From Auanema rhodensis (lineage: Eukaryota; Nematoda; Chromadorea; Rhabditida; Rhabditidae), in NCBI GenBank assembly GCA_964057225.1, contig OZ059897.1, positions 18,972,001-19,036,000 of the forward strand: DNA of 64,000 bases. The letters run 5' to 3'. The stretch's first letter is position 1. Every line of letters begins with the position of its first letter. The translations under genes and the position numbers were made by a program. The notes below the pieces were generated by a model, which saw nothing but the letters and a program-made list of their open reading frames with translations, was not told the origin of the DNA and did not search any database. Below are positions 37,901-51,587 of this stretch, one piece after another.

Positions 37901-40025
37901 ATCGGCGCAGCTTAAAAATCCGCATCGAATGCACTATACTACATTAAGAAACACTTGATACAAAAATTAGTTATGATCGTTTGAAAAATGATGCATTAGT
38001 GTATGTTGAGTTTCCATGTACACTCAACATTGCTTCCAAAAACATTTTGACAAAAATTTTTTCGAAAAATTTCAAAATAATTTAGCAAAAAGTAGATGTT
38101 TTTAGATTCCTTTTTTCAAGGCAAAGACGATGGACAATGTTATTCAACGGAAAAATTATTTCTTCAGGGTGAAAATCGAGGATATAAGTGTGAACTTACA
38201 TCAGTTGATATCTCGGTGCATTTTTAAGCTAGCGCAAATCTGATAACACAGATCGACGCAGCTTAAAAATCCGCATCGAATGCACTATACTACATTATGA
38301 AACGCTTGATACAAGAATTAGTTATGATCGTTTGAAAAATGATGCATTAGTGTATGTTGAGTTTCCATGTACACTCAACATTGCTTCCAAAAACATTTTG
38401 ACAAAAATTTTTTCGAAAAATTTCAAAATAATTTAGCAAAAAGTAGATGTTTTTAGATTCCTTTTTTCAAGGCAAAGACGATGGACAATGTTATTCAACG
38501 AAAAAATTATTTCTTCAGGGTGAAAATCGAGGATATAAGTGTGAACTTATATCAGTTGATATCTCGGTGCATTTTTAAGCTAGCGCAAATCTGATAACAC
38601 AGATCGACGCAACTTAAAAATCCGCATCGAATGCACTATACTACATTAAGAAACACTTGATACAAAAATTAGTTATGATCGTTTGAAAAATGATGCATTA
38701 GTGTATGTTGAGTTTCCATGTACACTCAACATTGCTTCCAAAAACATTTTGACAAAAATTTTTTCGAAAAATTTCAAAATAATTTAGCAAAAAGTAGATG
38801 TTTTTAGATTCCTTTTTTCAAGGCAAAGACGATGGACAATGTTATTCAACGAAAAAATTATTTCTTCAGGGTGAAAATCGAGGATATAAGTGTGAACTTA
38901 TATCAGTTGATATCTCGGTGCATTTTTAAGCTAGCGCAAATCTGATAACACAGATCGACGCAGCTTAAAAATCCGCATCGAATGCACTATACTACATTGA
39001 GAAACGCTTAATACAAAAATTAGTTATGATCGTTTGAAAAATGATGCATTAGTGTATGTTGAGTTTCCATGTACACTCAACATTGCTTCCAAAAACATTT
39101 TGACAAAAATTTTTTCGAAAAATTTCAAAATAATTTAGCAAAAAGTAGATGTTTTTAGATTCCATTGTTCAAGGCAAAGACGATGGACAATGTTATTCAA
39201 CGAAAAAATTAATTCTTCAGGGTGAAAATCGAGGATATAAGTGTGAACTTATATCAGTTGATATCTCGATGCATTTTTAAGCTAGCGCAAATCTGATAAC
39301 ACAGATCGACGCAGCTTAAAAATCCGCATCGAATGCACTATACTACATTAAGAAACACTTGATACAAAAATTAGTTATGATCGTTTGAAAAATGATGCAT
39401 TAGTGTATGTTGAGTTTCCATGTACACTCAACATTGCTTCCAAAAACATTTTGACAAAAATTTTTTCGAAAAATTTCAAAATAATTTAGCAAAAAGTAGA
39501 TGTTTTTAGATTCCTTTTTTCAAGGCAAAGACGATGGACAATGTTATTCAACGAAAAAATTATTTCTTCAGGGTGAAAATCGAGGATATAAGTGTGAACT
39601 TATATCAGTTGATATCTTGGTGCATTTTTAAGCTAGCGCAAATCTGATAACACAGATCGACGCAGCTTAAAAATCCGCATCGAATGCACTATACTACATT
39701 AAGAAACACTTGATACAAAAATTAGTTATGATCGTTTGAAAAATGATGCATTAGTGTATGTTGAGTTTCCATGTACACTCAACATTGCTTCCAAAAACAT
39801 TTTGACAAAAATTTTTTCGAAAAATTTCAAAATAATTTAGCAAAAAGTAGATGTTTTTAGATTCCTTTTTTCAAGGCAAAGACGATGGACAATGTTATTC
39901 AACGAAAAAATTATTTCTTCAGGGTGAAAATCGAGGATATAAGTGTGAACTTATATCAGTTGATATCTCGGTGCATTTTTAAGCTAGCGCAAATCTGATA
40001 ACACAGATCGACGCAGCTTAAAAAT
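31835..40025 (+). repeat. Twelve-monomer HOR, 4212-bp period, two copies
   Basis: By every diagnostic site I could follow, 31835-35813 (3979 bp) is the same as 36047-40025, a shift of exactly twelve monomers. Rare markers shared in the same order include gatcggcgcagc (33688 and 37900), aacggaaaaatt with gaacttacatc (same monomers), attatgaaacgc (34039 and 38251), gcaacttaaaa (34390 and 38602), ccattgttc with tctcgatgc (34741 and 38953) and tatcttggtgc (35092 and 39304). The limits are offset 253 on the left and offset 21 on the right, both inside the odd monomer at 35794. This is the longest near-perfect duplication in the window. Confidence 0.9.
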
Positions 40026-41057
40026 CCGCATCGAATGCACTATACTACATTGAGAAACGCTTAATACAAAAATTAGTTATGATCGTTTGAAAAATGATGC
40101 ATTAGTGTATGTTGAGTTTCCATGTACACTCAACATTGCTTCCAAAACATTTTGACAAAAATTTTTTCGAAAAATTTCAAAATAATTTAGCAAAAAGTAG
40201 ATGTTTTTAGATTCCATTGTTCAAGGCAAAGACGATGGACAATGTTATTCAACGAAAAAATTAATTCTTCAGGGTGAAAATCGAGGATATAAGTGTGAAC
40301 TTATATCAGTTGATATCTCGATGCATTTTTAAGCTAGCGCAAATCTGATAACACAGATCGACGCAGCTTAAAAATCCGCATCGAATGCACTATACTACAT
40401 TAAGAAACACTTGATACAAAAATTAGTTATGATCGTTTGAAAAATGATGCATTAGTGTATGTTGAGTTTCCATGTACACTCAACATTGCTTCCAAAAACA
40501 TTTTGACAAAAATTTTTTCGAAAAATTTCAAAATAATTTAGCAAAAAGTAGATGTTTTTAGATTCCTTTTTTCAAGGCAAAGACGATGGACAATGTTATT
40601 CAACGAAAAAATTATTTCTTCAGGGTGAAAATCGAGGATATAAGTGTGAACTTATATCAGTTGATATCTTGGTGCATTTTTAAGCTAGCGCAAATCTGAT
40701 AACACAGATCGACGCAGCTTAAAAATCCGCATCGAATGCACTATACTACATTAAGAAACACTTGATACAAAAATTAGTTATGATCGTTTGAAAAATGATG
40801 CATTAGTGTATGTTGAGTTTCCATGTACACTCAACATTGCTTCCAAAAACATTTTGACAAAAATTTTTTCGAAAAATTTCAAAATAATTTAGCAAAAAGT
40901 AGATGTTTTTAGATTCCTTTTTTCAAGGCAAAGACGATGGACAATGTTATTCAACGAAAAAATTATTTCTTCAGGGTGAAAATCGAGGATATAAGTGTGA
41001 ACTTATATCAGTTGATATCTCGGTGCATTTTTAAGCTAGCGCAAATCTGATAACACA
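38953..41057 (+). repeat. Trimer tandem duplication at the end of the 12-mer
   Basis: The three monomers at 38953, 39304 and 39655 (ccattgttc/tctcgatgc, then tatcttggtgc, then a plain cacttgatac form) are repeated at 40006, 40356 and 40707. The second copy has lost one A from ccaaaaacat near 40146, which shifts all later monomers by one base. The same trio occurs at 34741-35793, so it is present three times. Confidence 0.88.
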
Positions 41058-43865
41058 GATCGACGCAGCTTAAAAATCCGCATCGAATGCACTATACTAC
41101 ATTAAGAAACACTTGATACAAAAATTAGTTATGATCGTTTGAAAAATGATGCATTAGTGTATGTTGAGTTTCCATGTACACTCAACATTGCTTCCAAAAA
41201 CATTTTGACAAAAATTTTTTCGAAAAATTTCAAAATAATTTAGCAAAAAGTAGATGTTTTTAGATTCCTTTTTTCAAGGCAAAGACGATGGACAATGTTA
41301 TTCAACAAAAAAATTATTTCTTCAGGGTGAAAATCGAGGATATAAGTGTGAACTTATATCAGTTGATATCTCGGTGCATTTTTAAGCTAGCGCAAATCTG
41401 ATAACACAGATCGACGCAGCTTAAAAATCCGCATCGAATGCACTATACTACATTGAGAAACGCGTGATACAAAAATTAGTTATGATCGTTTGAAAAATGA
41501 TGCATTAGTGTATGTTGAGTTTCCATGTACACTCAACATTGCTTCCAAAAACATTTTGACAAAAATTTTTTCGAAAAATTTCAAAATAATTTAGCAAAAA
41601 GTAGATGTTTTTAGATTCCTTTTTTCAAGGCAAAGACGATGGACAATGTTATTCAACGAAAAAATTATTTCTTCAGGGTGAAAATCGAGGATATAAGTGT
41701 GAACTTATATCAGTTGATATCTCGGTGCATTTTTAAGCTAGCGCAAATCTGATAACACAGATCGACGCAGCTTAAAAATCCGCATCGAATGCACTATACT
41801 ACATTAAGAAACACTTGATACAAAAATTAGTTATGATCGTTTGAAAAATGATGCATTAGTGTATGTTGAGTTTCCATGTACACTCAACATTGCTTCCAAA
41901 AACATTTTGACAAAAATTTTTTCGAAAAATTTCAAAATAATTTAGCGAAAAGTAGATGTTTTTAGATTCCTTTTTTCAAGGCAAAGACGATGGACAATGT
42001 TATTCAACGAAAAAATTATTTCTTCAGGGTGAAAATCGAGGATATAAGTGTGAACTTATATCAGTTGATATCTCGGTGCATTTTTAAGCTAGCGCAAATC
42101 TGATAACACAGATCGACGCAGCTTAAAAATCCGCATCGAATGCACTATACTACATTGAGAAACGCGTGATACAAAAATTAGTTATGATCGTTTGAAAAAT
42201 GATGCATTAGTGTATGTTGAGTTTCCATGTACACTCAACATTGCTTCCAAAAACATTTTGACAAAAATTTTTTCGAAAAATTTCGAAATAATTTAGCAAA
42301 AAGTAGATGTTTTTAGATTCCTTTTTTCAAGGCAAAGACGATGGACAATGTTATTCAACGAAAAAATTATTTCTTCAGGGTGAAAATCGAGGATATAAGT
42401 GTGAACTTATATCAGTTGATATCTCGGTGCATTTTTAAGCTAGCGCAAATCTGATAACACAGATCGACGCAGCTGAAAAATCCGCATCGAATGCACTATA
42501 CTACATTAAGAAACACTTGATACAAAAATTAGTTATGATCGTTTGAAAAATGATGCATTAGTGTATGTTGAGTTTCCATGTACACTCAACATTGCTTCCA
42601 AAAACATTTTGACAAAAATTTTTTCGAAAAATTTCAGAATAATTTAGCAAAAAGTAGATGTTTTTAGATTCCTTTTTTCAAGGCAAAGACGATGGACAAT
42701 GTTATTCAACGAAAAAATTATTTCTTCAGGGTGAAAATCGAGGATATAAGTGTGAACTTATATCAGTTGATATCTCGGTGCATTTTTAAGCTAGCGCAAA
42801 TCTGATAACACAGATCGACGCAGCTTAAAAATCCGCATCGAATGCACTATACTACATTGAGAAACGCTTAATACAAAAATTAGTTATGATCGTTTGAAAA
42901 ATGATGCATTAGTGTATGTTGAGTTTCCATGTACACTCAACATTGCTTCCAAAAACATTTTGACAAAAATTTTTTCGAAAAATTTCAAAATAATTTAGCA
43001 AAAAGTAGATGTTTTTAGATTCCATTGTTCAAGGCAAAGACGATGGACAATGTTATTCAACGAAAAAATTAATTCTTCAGGGTGAAAATCGAGGATATAA
43101 GTGTGAACTTATATCAGTTGATATCTCGATGCATTTTTAAGCTAGCGCAAATCTGATAACACAGATCGACGCAGCTTAAAAATCCGCATCGAATGCACTA
43201 TACTACATTGAAAAACGCTTAATACAAAAATTAGTTATGATCGTTTGAAAAATGATGCATTAGTGTATGTTGAGTTTCCATGTACACTCAACATTGCTTC
43301 CAAAAACATTTTGACAAAAATTTTTTCGAAAAATTTCAAAATAATTTAGCAAAAAGTAGATGTTTTTAGATTCCATTTTTCAAGGCAAAGACGATGGACA
43401 ATGTTATTCAACGAAAAAATTAATTCTTCAGGGTGAAAATCGAGGATATAAGTGTGAACTTATATCAGTTGATATCTCGGTGCATTTTTAAGCTAGCGCA
43501 AATCTGATAACACAGATCGACGCAGCTTAAAAATCCGCATCGAATGCACTATACTACATTAAGAAACACTTGATACAAAAATTAGTTATGATCGTTTGAA
43601 AAATTATGCATTAGTGTATGTTGAGTTTCCATGTACACTCAACATTGCTTCCAAAAACATTTTGACAAAAATTTTTTCGAAAAATTTCAAAATAATTTAG
43701 CAAAAAGTAGATGTTTTTAGATTCCTTTTTTCAAGGCAAAGACGATGGACAATGTTATTCAACGAAAAAATTATTTCTTCAGGGTGAAAATCGAGGATAT
43801 AAGTGTGATCTTATATCAGTTGATATCTCGGTGCATTTTTAAGCTAGCGCAAATCTGATAACACA
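41058..43865 (+). repeat. Mixed satellite monomers, no clear HOR
   Basis: Eight monomers, mostly cacttgatac or cgcgtgatac forms with 212 T and 260 T. Private changes are caacaaaaaaatt near 41307, cagctgaaaaat near 42473, aaattatgcatt near 43602 and gtgatcttat near 43807. The monomer at 42813 is another copy of the ccattgttc/tctcgatgc type from the 12-mer. Confidence 0.7.
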
Positions 43866-46800
43866 GATCGACGCAGCTTAAAAATCCGCATCGAATGCAC
43901 TATACTACATTGAGAAACGCTTAATACAAAAATTAGTTATGATCGTTTGAAAAATGATGCATTAGTGTATGTTGAGTTTCCATGTACACTCAACATTGCT
44001 TCCAAAAACATTTTGACAAAAATTTTTTCGAAAAATTTCAAAACAATTTAGCAAAAAGTAGATGTTTTTAGATTCCATTTTTCAAGGCAAAGACGATGGA
44101 CAATGTTATTCAACGAAAAAATTAATTCTTCAGGGTGAAAATCGAGGATATAAGTGTGAACTTATATCAGTTGATATCTCGATGCATTTTTAAGCTAGCG
44201 CAAATCTGATAACACAGATCGACGCAGCTTAAAAATCCGCATCGAATGCACTATACTACATTGAAAAACGCTTAATACAAAAATTAGTTATGATCGTTTG
44301 AAAAATGATGCATTAGTGTATGTTGAGTTTCCATGTACACTCAACATTGCTTCCAAAAACATTTTGATAAAAATTTTTTCGAAAAATTTCAAAATAATTT
44401 AGCAAAAAGTAGATGTTTTTAGATTCCATTTTTCAAGGCAAAGACGATGGACAATGTTATTCAACGAAAAAATTAATTCTTCAGGGTGAAAATCGAGGAT
44501 ATAAGTGTGAACTTATATCAGTTGATATCTCGGTGCATTTTTAAGCTAGCGCAAATCTGATAACACAGATCGACGCAGCTTAAAAATCCGCATCGAATGC
44601 ACTATACTACATTAAGAAACGCTTGATACAAGAATTAGTTATGATCGTTTGAAAAATGATGCATTAGTGTATGTTGAGTTTCCATGTACACTCAACATTG
44701 CTTCCAAAAACATTTTGACAAAAATTTTTTCGAAAAATTTCAAAATAATTTAGCAAAAAGTAGATGTTTTTAGATTCCATTTTTCAAGGCAAAGACGATG
44801 GACAATGTTATTCAACGAAGAAATTAATTCTTCAGGGTGAAAATCGAGGATATAAGTGTGAACTTATATCAGTTGATATCTCGGTGCATTTTTAAGCTAG
44901 CGCAAATCTCATAACACAGATCGACGCAGCTTAAAAATCCGCATCGAATGCACTATACTACATTGAGAAACGCGTGATACAAAAATTAGTTATGATCGTT
45001 TGAAAAATGATGCATTAGTGTATGTTGAGTTTCCATGTACACTCAACATTGCTTCCAAAAACATTTTGACAAAAATTTTTTCGAAAAATTTCGAAATAAT
45101 TTAGCAAAAAGTAGATGTTTTTAGATTCCTTTTTTCAAGGCAAAGACGATGGACAATGTTATTCAACGAAAAAATTATTTCTTCAGGGTGAAAATCGAGG
45201 ATATAAGTGTGAACTTATATCAGTTGATATCTCGGTGCATTTTTAAGCTAGCGCAAATCTGATAACACAGATCGACGCAGCTTAAAAATCCGCATCGAAT
45301 GCACTATACTACATTAAGAAACACTTGATACAAAAATTAGTTATGATCGTTTGAAAAATGATGCATTAGTGTATGTTGAGTTTCCATGTACACTCAACAT
45401 TGCTTCCAAAAACATTTTGACAAAAATTTTTTCGAAAAATTTCAAAATAATTTAGCAAAAAGTAGATGTTTTTAGATTCCTTTTTTCAAGGCAAAGACGA
45501 TGGACATTGTTATTCAACGAAAAAATTATTTCTTCAGGGTGAAAATCGAGGATATAAGTGTGAACTTATATCAGTTGATATCTTGGTGCATTTTTAAGCT
45601 AGCGCAAATCTGATAACACAGATCGACGCAGCTTAAAAATCCGCATCGAATGCACTATACTACATTGAGAAACGCGTGATACAAAAATTAGTTATGATCG
45701 TTTGAAAAATGATGCATTAGTGTATGTTGAGTTTCCATGTACACTCAACATTGCTTCCAAAAACATTTTGACAAAAATTTTTTCGAAAAATTTCAAAATA
45801 ATTTAGCAAAAAGTAGATGTTTTTAGAATCCATTTTTCAAGGCAAAGACGATGGACAATGTTATTCAACGAAGAAATTAATTCTTCAGGGTGAAAATCGA
45901 GGATATAAGTGTGAACTTATATCAGTTGATATCTCGGTGCATTTTTAAGCTAGCGCAAATCTGATAACACAGATCGACGCAGCTTAAAAATCCGCATCGA
46001 ATGCACTATACTACATTGAGAAACGCGTGATACAAAAATTAGTTATGATCGTTTGAAAAATGATGCATTAGTGTATGTTGAGTTTCCATGTACACTCAAC
46101 ATTGCTTCCAAAAACATTTTGACAAAAATTTTTTCGAAAAATTTCGAAATAATTTAGCAAAAAGTAGATGTTTTTAGATTCCTTTTTTCAAGGCAAAGAC
46201 GATGGACAATGTTATTCAACGAAAAAATTATTTCTTCAGGGTGAAAATCGAGGATATAAGTGTGAACTTATATCAGTTGATATCTCGGTGCATTTTTAAG
46301 CTAGCGCAAATCTGATAACACAGATCGACGCAGCTTAAAAATCCGCATCGAATGCACTATACTACATTGAGAAACGCGTGATACAAAAATTAGTTATGAT
46401 CGTTTGAAAAATGATGCATTAGTGTATGTTGAGTTTCCATGTACACTCAACATTGCTTCCAAAAACATTTTGACAAAAATTTTTTCGAAAAATTTCGAAA
46501 TAATTTAGCAAAAAGTAGATGTTTTTAGATTCCTTTTTTCAAGGCAAAGACGATGGACAATGTTATTCAACGAAAAAATTATTTCTTCAGGGTGAAAATC
46601 GAGGATATAAGTGTGAACTTATATCAGTTGATATCTCGGTGCATTTTTAAGCTAGCGCAAATCTGATAACACAGATCGACGCAGCTTAAAAATCCGCATC
46701 GAATGCACTATACTACATTGAGAAACGCGTGATACAAAAATTAGTTATGATCGTTTGAAAAATGATGCATTAGTGTATGTTGAGTTTCCATGTACACTCA

Positions 46801-48428
46801 ACATTGCTTCCAAAAACATTTTGACAAAAATTTTTTCGAAAAATTTCAAAATAATTTAGCAAAAAGTAGATGTTTTTAGATTCCTTTTTTCAAGGCAAAG
46901 ACGATGGACAATGTTATTCAACGAAAAAATTATTTCTTCAGGGTGAAAATCGAGGATATAAGTGTGAACTTATATCAGTTGATATCTCGGTGCATTTTTA
47001 AGCTAGCGCAAATCTGATAACACAGATCGACGCAGCTTAAAAATCCGCATCGAATGCACTATACTACATTGAGAAACGCGTGATACAAAAATTAGTTATG
47101 ATCGTTTGAAAAATGATGCATTAGTGTATGTTGAGTTTCCATGTACACTCAACATTGCTTCCAAAAACATTTTGACAAAAATTTTTTCGAAAAATTTCAA
47201 AATAATTTAGCAAAAAGTAGATGTTTTTAGATTCCTTTTTTCAAGGCAAAGACGATGGACAATGTTATTCAACGAAAAAATTATTTCTTCAGGGTGAAAA
47301 TCGAGGATATAAGTGTGAACTTATATCAGTTGATATCTCGGTGCATTTTTAAGCTAGCGCAAATCTGATAACACAGATCGACGCAGCTTAAAAATCCGCA
47401 TCGAATGCACTATACTACATTGAGAAACGCTTAATACAAAAATTAGTTATGATCGTTTGAAAAATGATGCATTAGTGTATGTTGAGTTTCCATGTACACT
47501 CAACATTGCTTCCAAAAACATTTTGACAAAAATTTTTTCGAAAAATTTCAAAACAATTTAGCAAAAAGTAGATGTTTTTAGATTCCATTTTTCAAGGCAA
47601 AGACGATGGACAATGTTATTCAACGAAAAAATTAATTCTTCAGGGTGAAAATCGAGGATATAAGTGTGAACTTATATCAGTTGATATCTCGATGCATTTT
47701 TAAGCTAGCGCAAATCTGATAACACAGATCGACGCAGCTTAAAAATCCGCATCGAATGCACTATACTACATTGAAAAACGCTTAATACAAAAATTAGTTA
47801 TGATCGTTTGAAAAATGATGCATTAGTGTATGTTGAGTTTCCATGTACACTCAACATTGCTTCCAAAAACATTTTGATAAAAATTTTTTCGAAAAATTTC
47901 AAAATAATTTAGCAAAAAGTAGATGTTTTTAGATTCCATTTTTCAAGGCAAAGACGATGGACAATGTTATTCAACGAAAAAATTAATTCTTCAGGGTGAA
48001 AATCGAGGATATAAGTGTGAACTTATATCAGTTGATATCTCGGTGCATTTTTAAGCTAGCGCAAATCTGATAACACAGATCGACGCAGCTTAAAAATCCG
48101 CATCGAATGCACTATACTACATTAAGAAACGCTTGATACAAGAATTAGTTATGATCGTTTGAAAAATGATGCATTAGTGTATGTTGAGTTTCCATGTACA
48201 CTCAACATTGCTTCCAAAAACATTTTGACAAAAATTTTTTCGAAAAATTTCAAAATAATTTAGCAAAAAGTAGATGTTTTTAGATTCCATTTTTCAAGGC
48301 AAAGACGATGGACAATGTTATTCAACGAAGAAATTAATTCTTCAGGGTGAAAATCGAGGATATAAGTGTGAACTTATATCAGTTGATATCTCGGTGCATT
48401 TTTAAGCTAGCGCAAATCTGATAACACA
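43866..48428 (+). repeat. Decamer-spaced duplication, 3510-bp shift
   Basis: Monomers at 43866, 44217 and 44568 match those at 47376, 47727 and 48078. The first pair shares caaaacaattt and tctcgatgc, the second shares tttgataaaaatt, and the third is cgcttgatacaagaatt with 253 G; ctcataac near 44910 is private to the first copy. Between them lie two pairs of neighbouring monomers that look identical: 45972/46323 (cgcgtgatac, 175 G, 212 T, 260 T) and 46674/47025 (the same with 175 A), which are single-monomer tandem duplications. Confidence 0.8.
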
Positions 48429-51400
48429 GATCGACGCAGCTTAAAAATCCGCATCGAATGCACTATACTACATTAAGAAACACTTGATACAAAAATTAGT
48501 TATGATCGTTTGAAAAATGATGCATTAGTGTATGTTGAGTTTCCATGTACACTCAACATTGCTTCCAAAAACATTTTGACAAAAATTTTTTCGAAAAATT
48601 TCAAAATAATTTAGCAAAAAGTAGATGTTTTTAGATTCCTTTTTTCAAGGCAAAGACGATGGACATTGTTATTCAACGAAAAAATTATTTCTTCAGGGTG
48701 AAAATCGAGGATATAAGTGTGAACTTATATCAGTTGATATCTCGGTGCATTTTTAAGCTAGCGCAAATCTGATAACACAGATCGACGCAGCTTAAAAATC
48801 CGCATCGAATGCACTATACTACATTAAGAAACGCTTGATACAAGAATTAGTTATGATCGTTTGAAAAATGATGCATTAGTGTATGTTGAGTTTCCATGTA
48901 CACTCAACATTGCTTCCAAAAACATTTTGACAAAAATTTTTTCGAAAAATTTCAAAATAATTTAGCAAAAAGTAGATGTTTTTAGATTCCATTTTTCAAG
49001 GCAAAGACGATGGACAATGTTATTCAACGAAGAAATTAATTCTTCAGGGTGAAAATCGAGGATATAAGTGTGAACTTATATCAGTTGATATCTCGGTGCA
49101 TTTTTAAGCTAGCGCAAATCTGATAACACAGATCGACGCAGCTTAAAAATCCGCATCGAATGCACTATACTACATTAAGAAACACTTGATACAAAAATTA
49201 GTTATGATCGTTTGAAAAATGATGCATTAGTGTATGTTGAGTTTCCATGTACACTCAACATTGCTTCCAAAAACATTTTGACAAAAATTTTTTCGAAAAA
49301 TTTCAAAATAATTTAGCAAAAAGTAGATGTTTTTAGATTCCATTTTTCAAGGCAAAGACGATGGACAATGTTATTCAACGAAGAAATTAATTCTTCAGGG
49401 TGAAAATCGAGGATATAAGTGTGAACTTATATCAGTTGATATCTCGGTGCATTTTTAAGCTAGCGCAAATCTGATAACACAGATCGACGCAGCTTAAAAA
49501 TCCGCATCGAATGCACTATACTACATTGAGAAACGCGTGATACAAAAATTAGTTATGATCGTTTGAAAAATGATGCATTAGTGTATGTTGAGTTTCCATG
49601 TACACTCAACATTGCTTCCAAAAACATTTTGACAAAAATTTTTTCGAAAAATTTCGAAATAATTTAGCAAAAAGTAGATGTTTTTAGATTCCTTTTTTCA
49701 AGGCAAAGACGATGGACAATGTTATTCAACGAAAAAATTATTTCTTCAGGGTGAAAATCGAGGATATAAGTGTGAACTTATATCAGTTGATATCTCGGTG
49801 CATTTTTAAGCTAGCGCAAATCTGATAACACAGATCGACGCAGCTTAAAAATCCGCATCGAATGCACTATACTACATTAAGAAACACTTGATACAAAAAT
49901 TAGTTATGATCGTTTGAAAAATGATGCATTAGTGTATGTTGAGTTTCCATGTACACTCAACATTGCTTCCAAAAACATTTTGACAAAAATTTTTTCGAAA
50001 AATTTCAAAATAATTTAGCAAAAAGTAGATGTTTTTAGATTCCTTTTTTCAAGGCAAAGACGATGGACAATGTTATTCAACGAAAAAATTATTTCTTCAG
50101 GGTGAAAATCGAGGATATAAGTGTGAACTTATATCAGTTGATATCTCGGTGCATTTTTAAGCTAGCGCAAATCTGATAACACAGATCGACGCAGCTTAAA
50201 AATCCGCATCGAATGCACTATACTACATTGAGAAACGCGTGATACAAAAATTAGTTATGATCGTTTGAAAAATGATGCATTAGTGTATGTTGAGTTTCCA
50301 TGTACACTCAACATTGCTTCCAAAAACATTTTGACAAAACTTTTTTCGAAAAATTTCAAAATAATTTAGCAAAAAGTAGATGTTTTTAGAATCCATTTTT
50401 CAAGGCAAAGACGATGGACAATGTTATTCAACGAAGAAATTAATTCTTCAGGGTGAAAATCGAGGATATAAGTGTGAACTTATATCAGTTGATATCTCGG
50501 TGCATTTTTAAGCTAGCGCAAATCTGATAACACAGATCGACGCAGCTTAAAAATCCGCATCGAATGCACTATACTACATTGAGAAACGCGTGATACAAAA
50601 ATTAGTTATGATCGTTTGAAAAATGATGCATTAGTGTATGTTGAGTTTCCATGTACACTCAACATTGCTTCCAAAAACATTTTGACAAAAATTTTTTCGA
50701 AAAATTTCGAAATAATTTAGCAAAAAGTAGATGTTTTTAGATTCCTTTTTTCAAGGCAAAGACGATGGACAATGTTATTCAACGGAAAAATTATTTCTTC
50801 AGGGTGAAAATCGAGGATATAAGTGTGAACTTATATCAGTTGATATCTCGGTGCATTTTTAAGCTAGCGCAAATCTGATAACACAGATCGACGCAGCTTA
50901 AAAATCCGCATCGAATGCACTATACTACATTAAGAAACACTTGATACAAAAATTAGTTATGATCGTTTGAAAAATGATGCATTAGTGTATGTTGAGTTTC
51001 CATGTACACTCAACATTGCTTCCAAAAACATTTTGACAAAAATTTTTTCGAAAAATTTCAAAATAATTTAGCAAAAAGTAGATGTTTTTAGATTCCTTTT
51101 TTCAAGGCAAAGACGATGGACAATGTTATTCAACGAAAAAATTATTTCTTCAGGGTGAAAATCGAGGATATAAGTGTGAACTTATATCAGTTGATATCTC
51201 GGTGCATTTTTAAGCTAGCGCAAATCTGATAACACAGATCGACGCAGCTTAAAAATCCGGATCGAATGCACTATACTACATTAAGAAACACTTGATACAA
51301 AAATTAGTTATGATCGTTTGAAAAATGATGCATTAGTGTATGTTGAGTTTCCATGTACACTCAACATTGCTTCCAAAAACATTTTGACAAAAATTTTTTC

Positions 51401-51587
51401 GAAAAATTTCAAAATAATTTAGCAAAAAGTAGATGTTTTAAGATTCCATTTTTCAAGGCAAAGACGATGGACAATGTTATTCAACGAAAAAATTAATTCT
51501 TCAGGGTGAAAATCGAGGATATAAGTGTGAACTTATATCAGTTGATATCTCGGTGCATTTTTAAGCTAGCGCAAATCTGATAACACA
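48429..51587 (+). repeat. Mixed satellite monomers with scattered shared markers
   Basis: Nine monomers. The ggacattg marker at 48429 is shared with the monomer at 45270 (nine monomers apart), and agaatcc at 50184 with the one at 45621 (thirteen apart). A private aaaacttttttcg lies near 50340 and aacggaaaaatt near 50784. The monomer at 51237 has ccggatcg and the ttttaagatt change (offset 204 A) that later defines the open-frame variant, but it still has attaattc. Confidence 0.7.
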
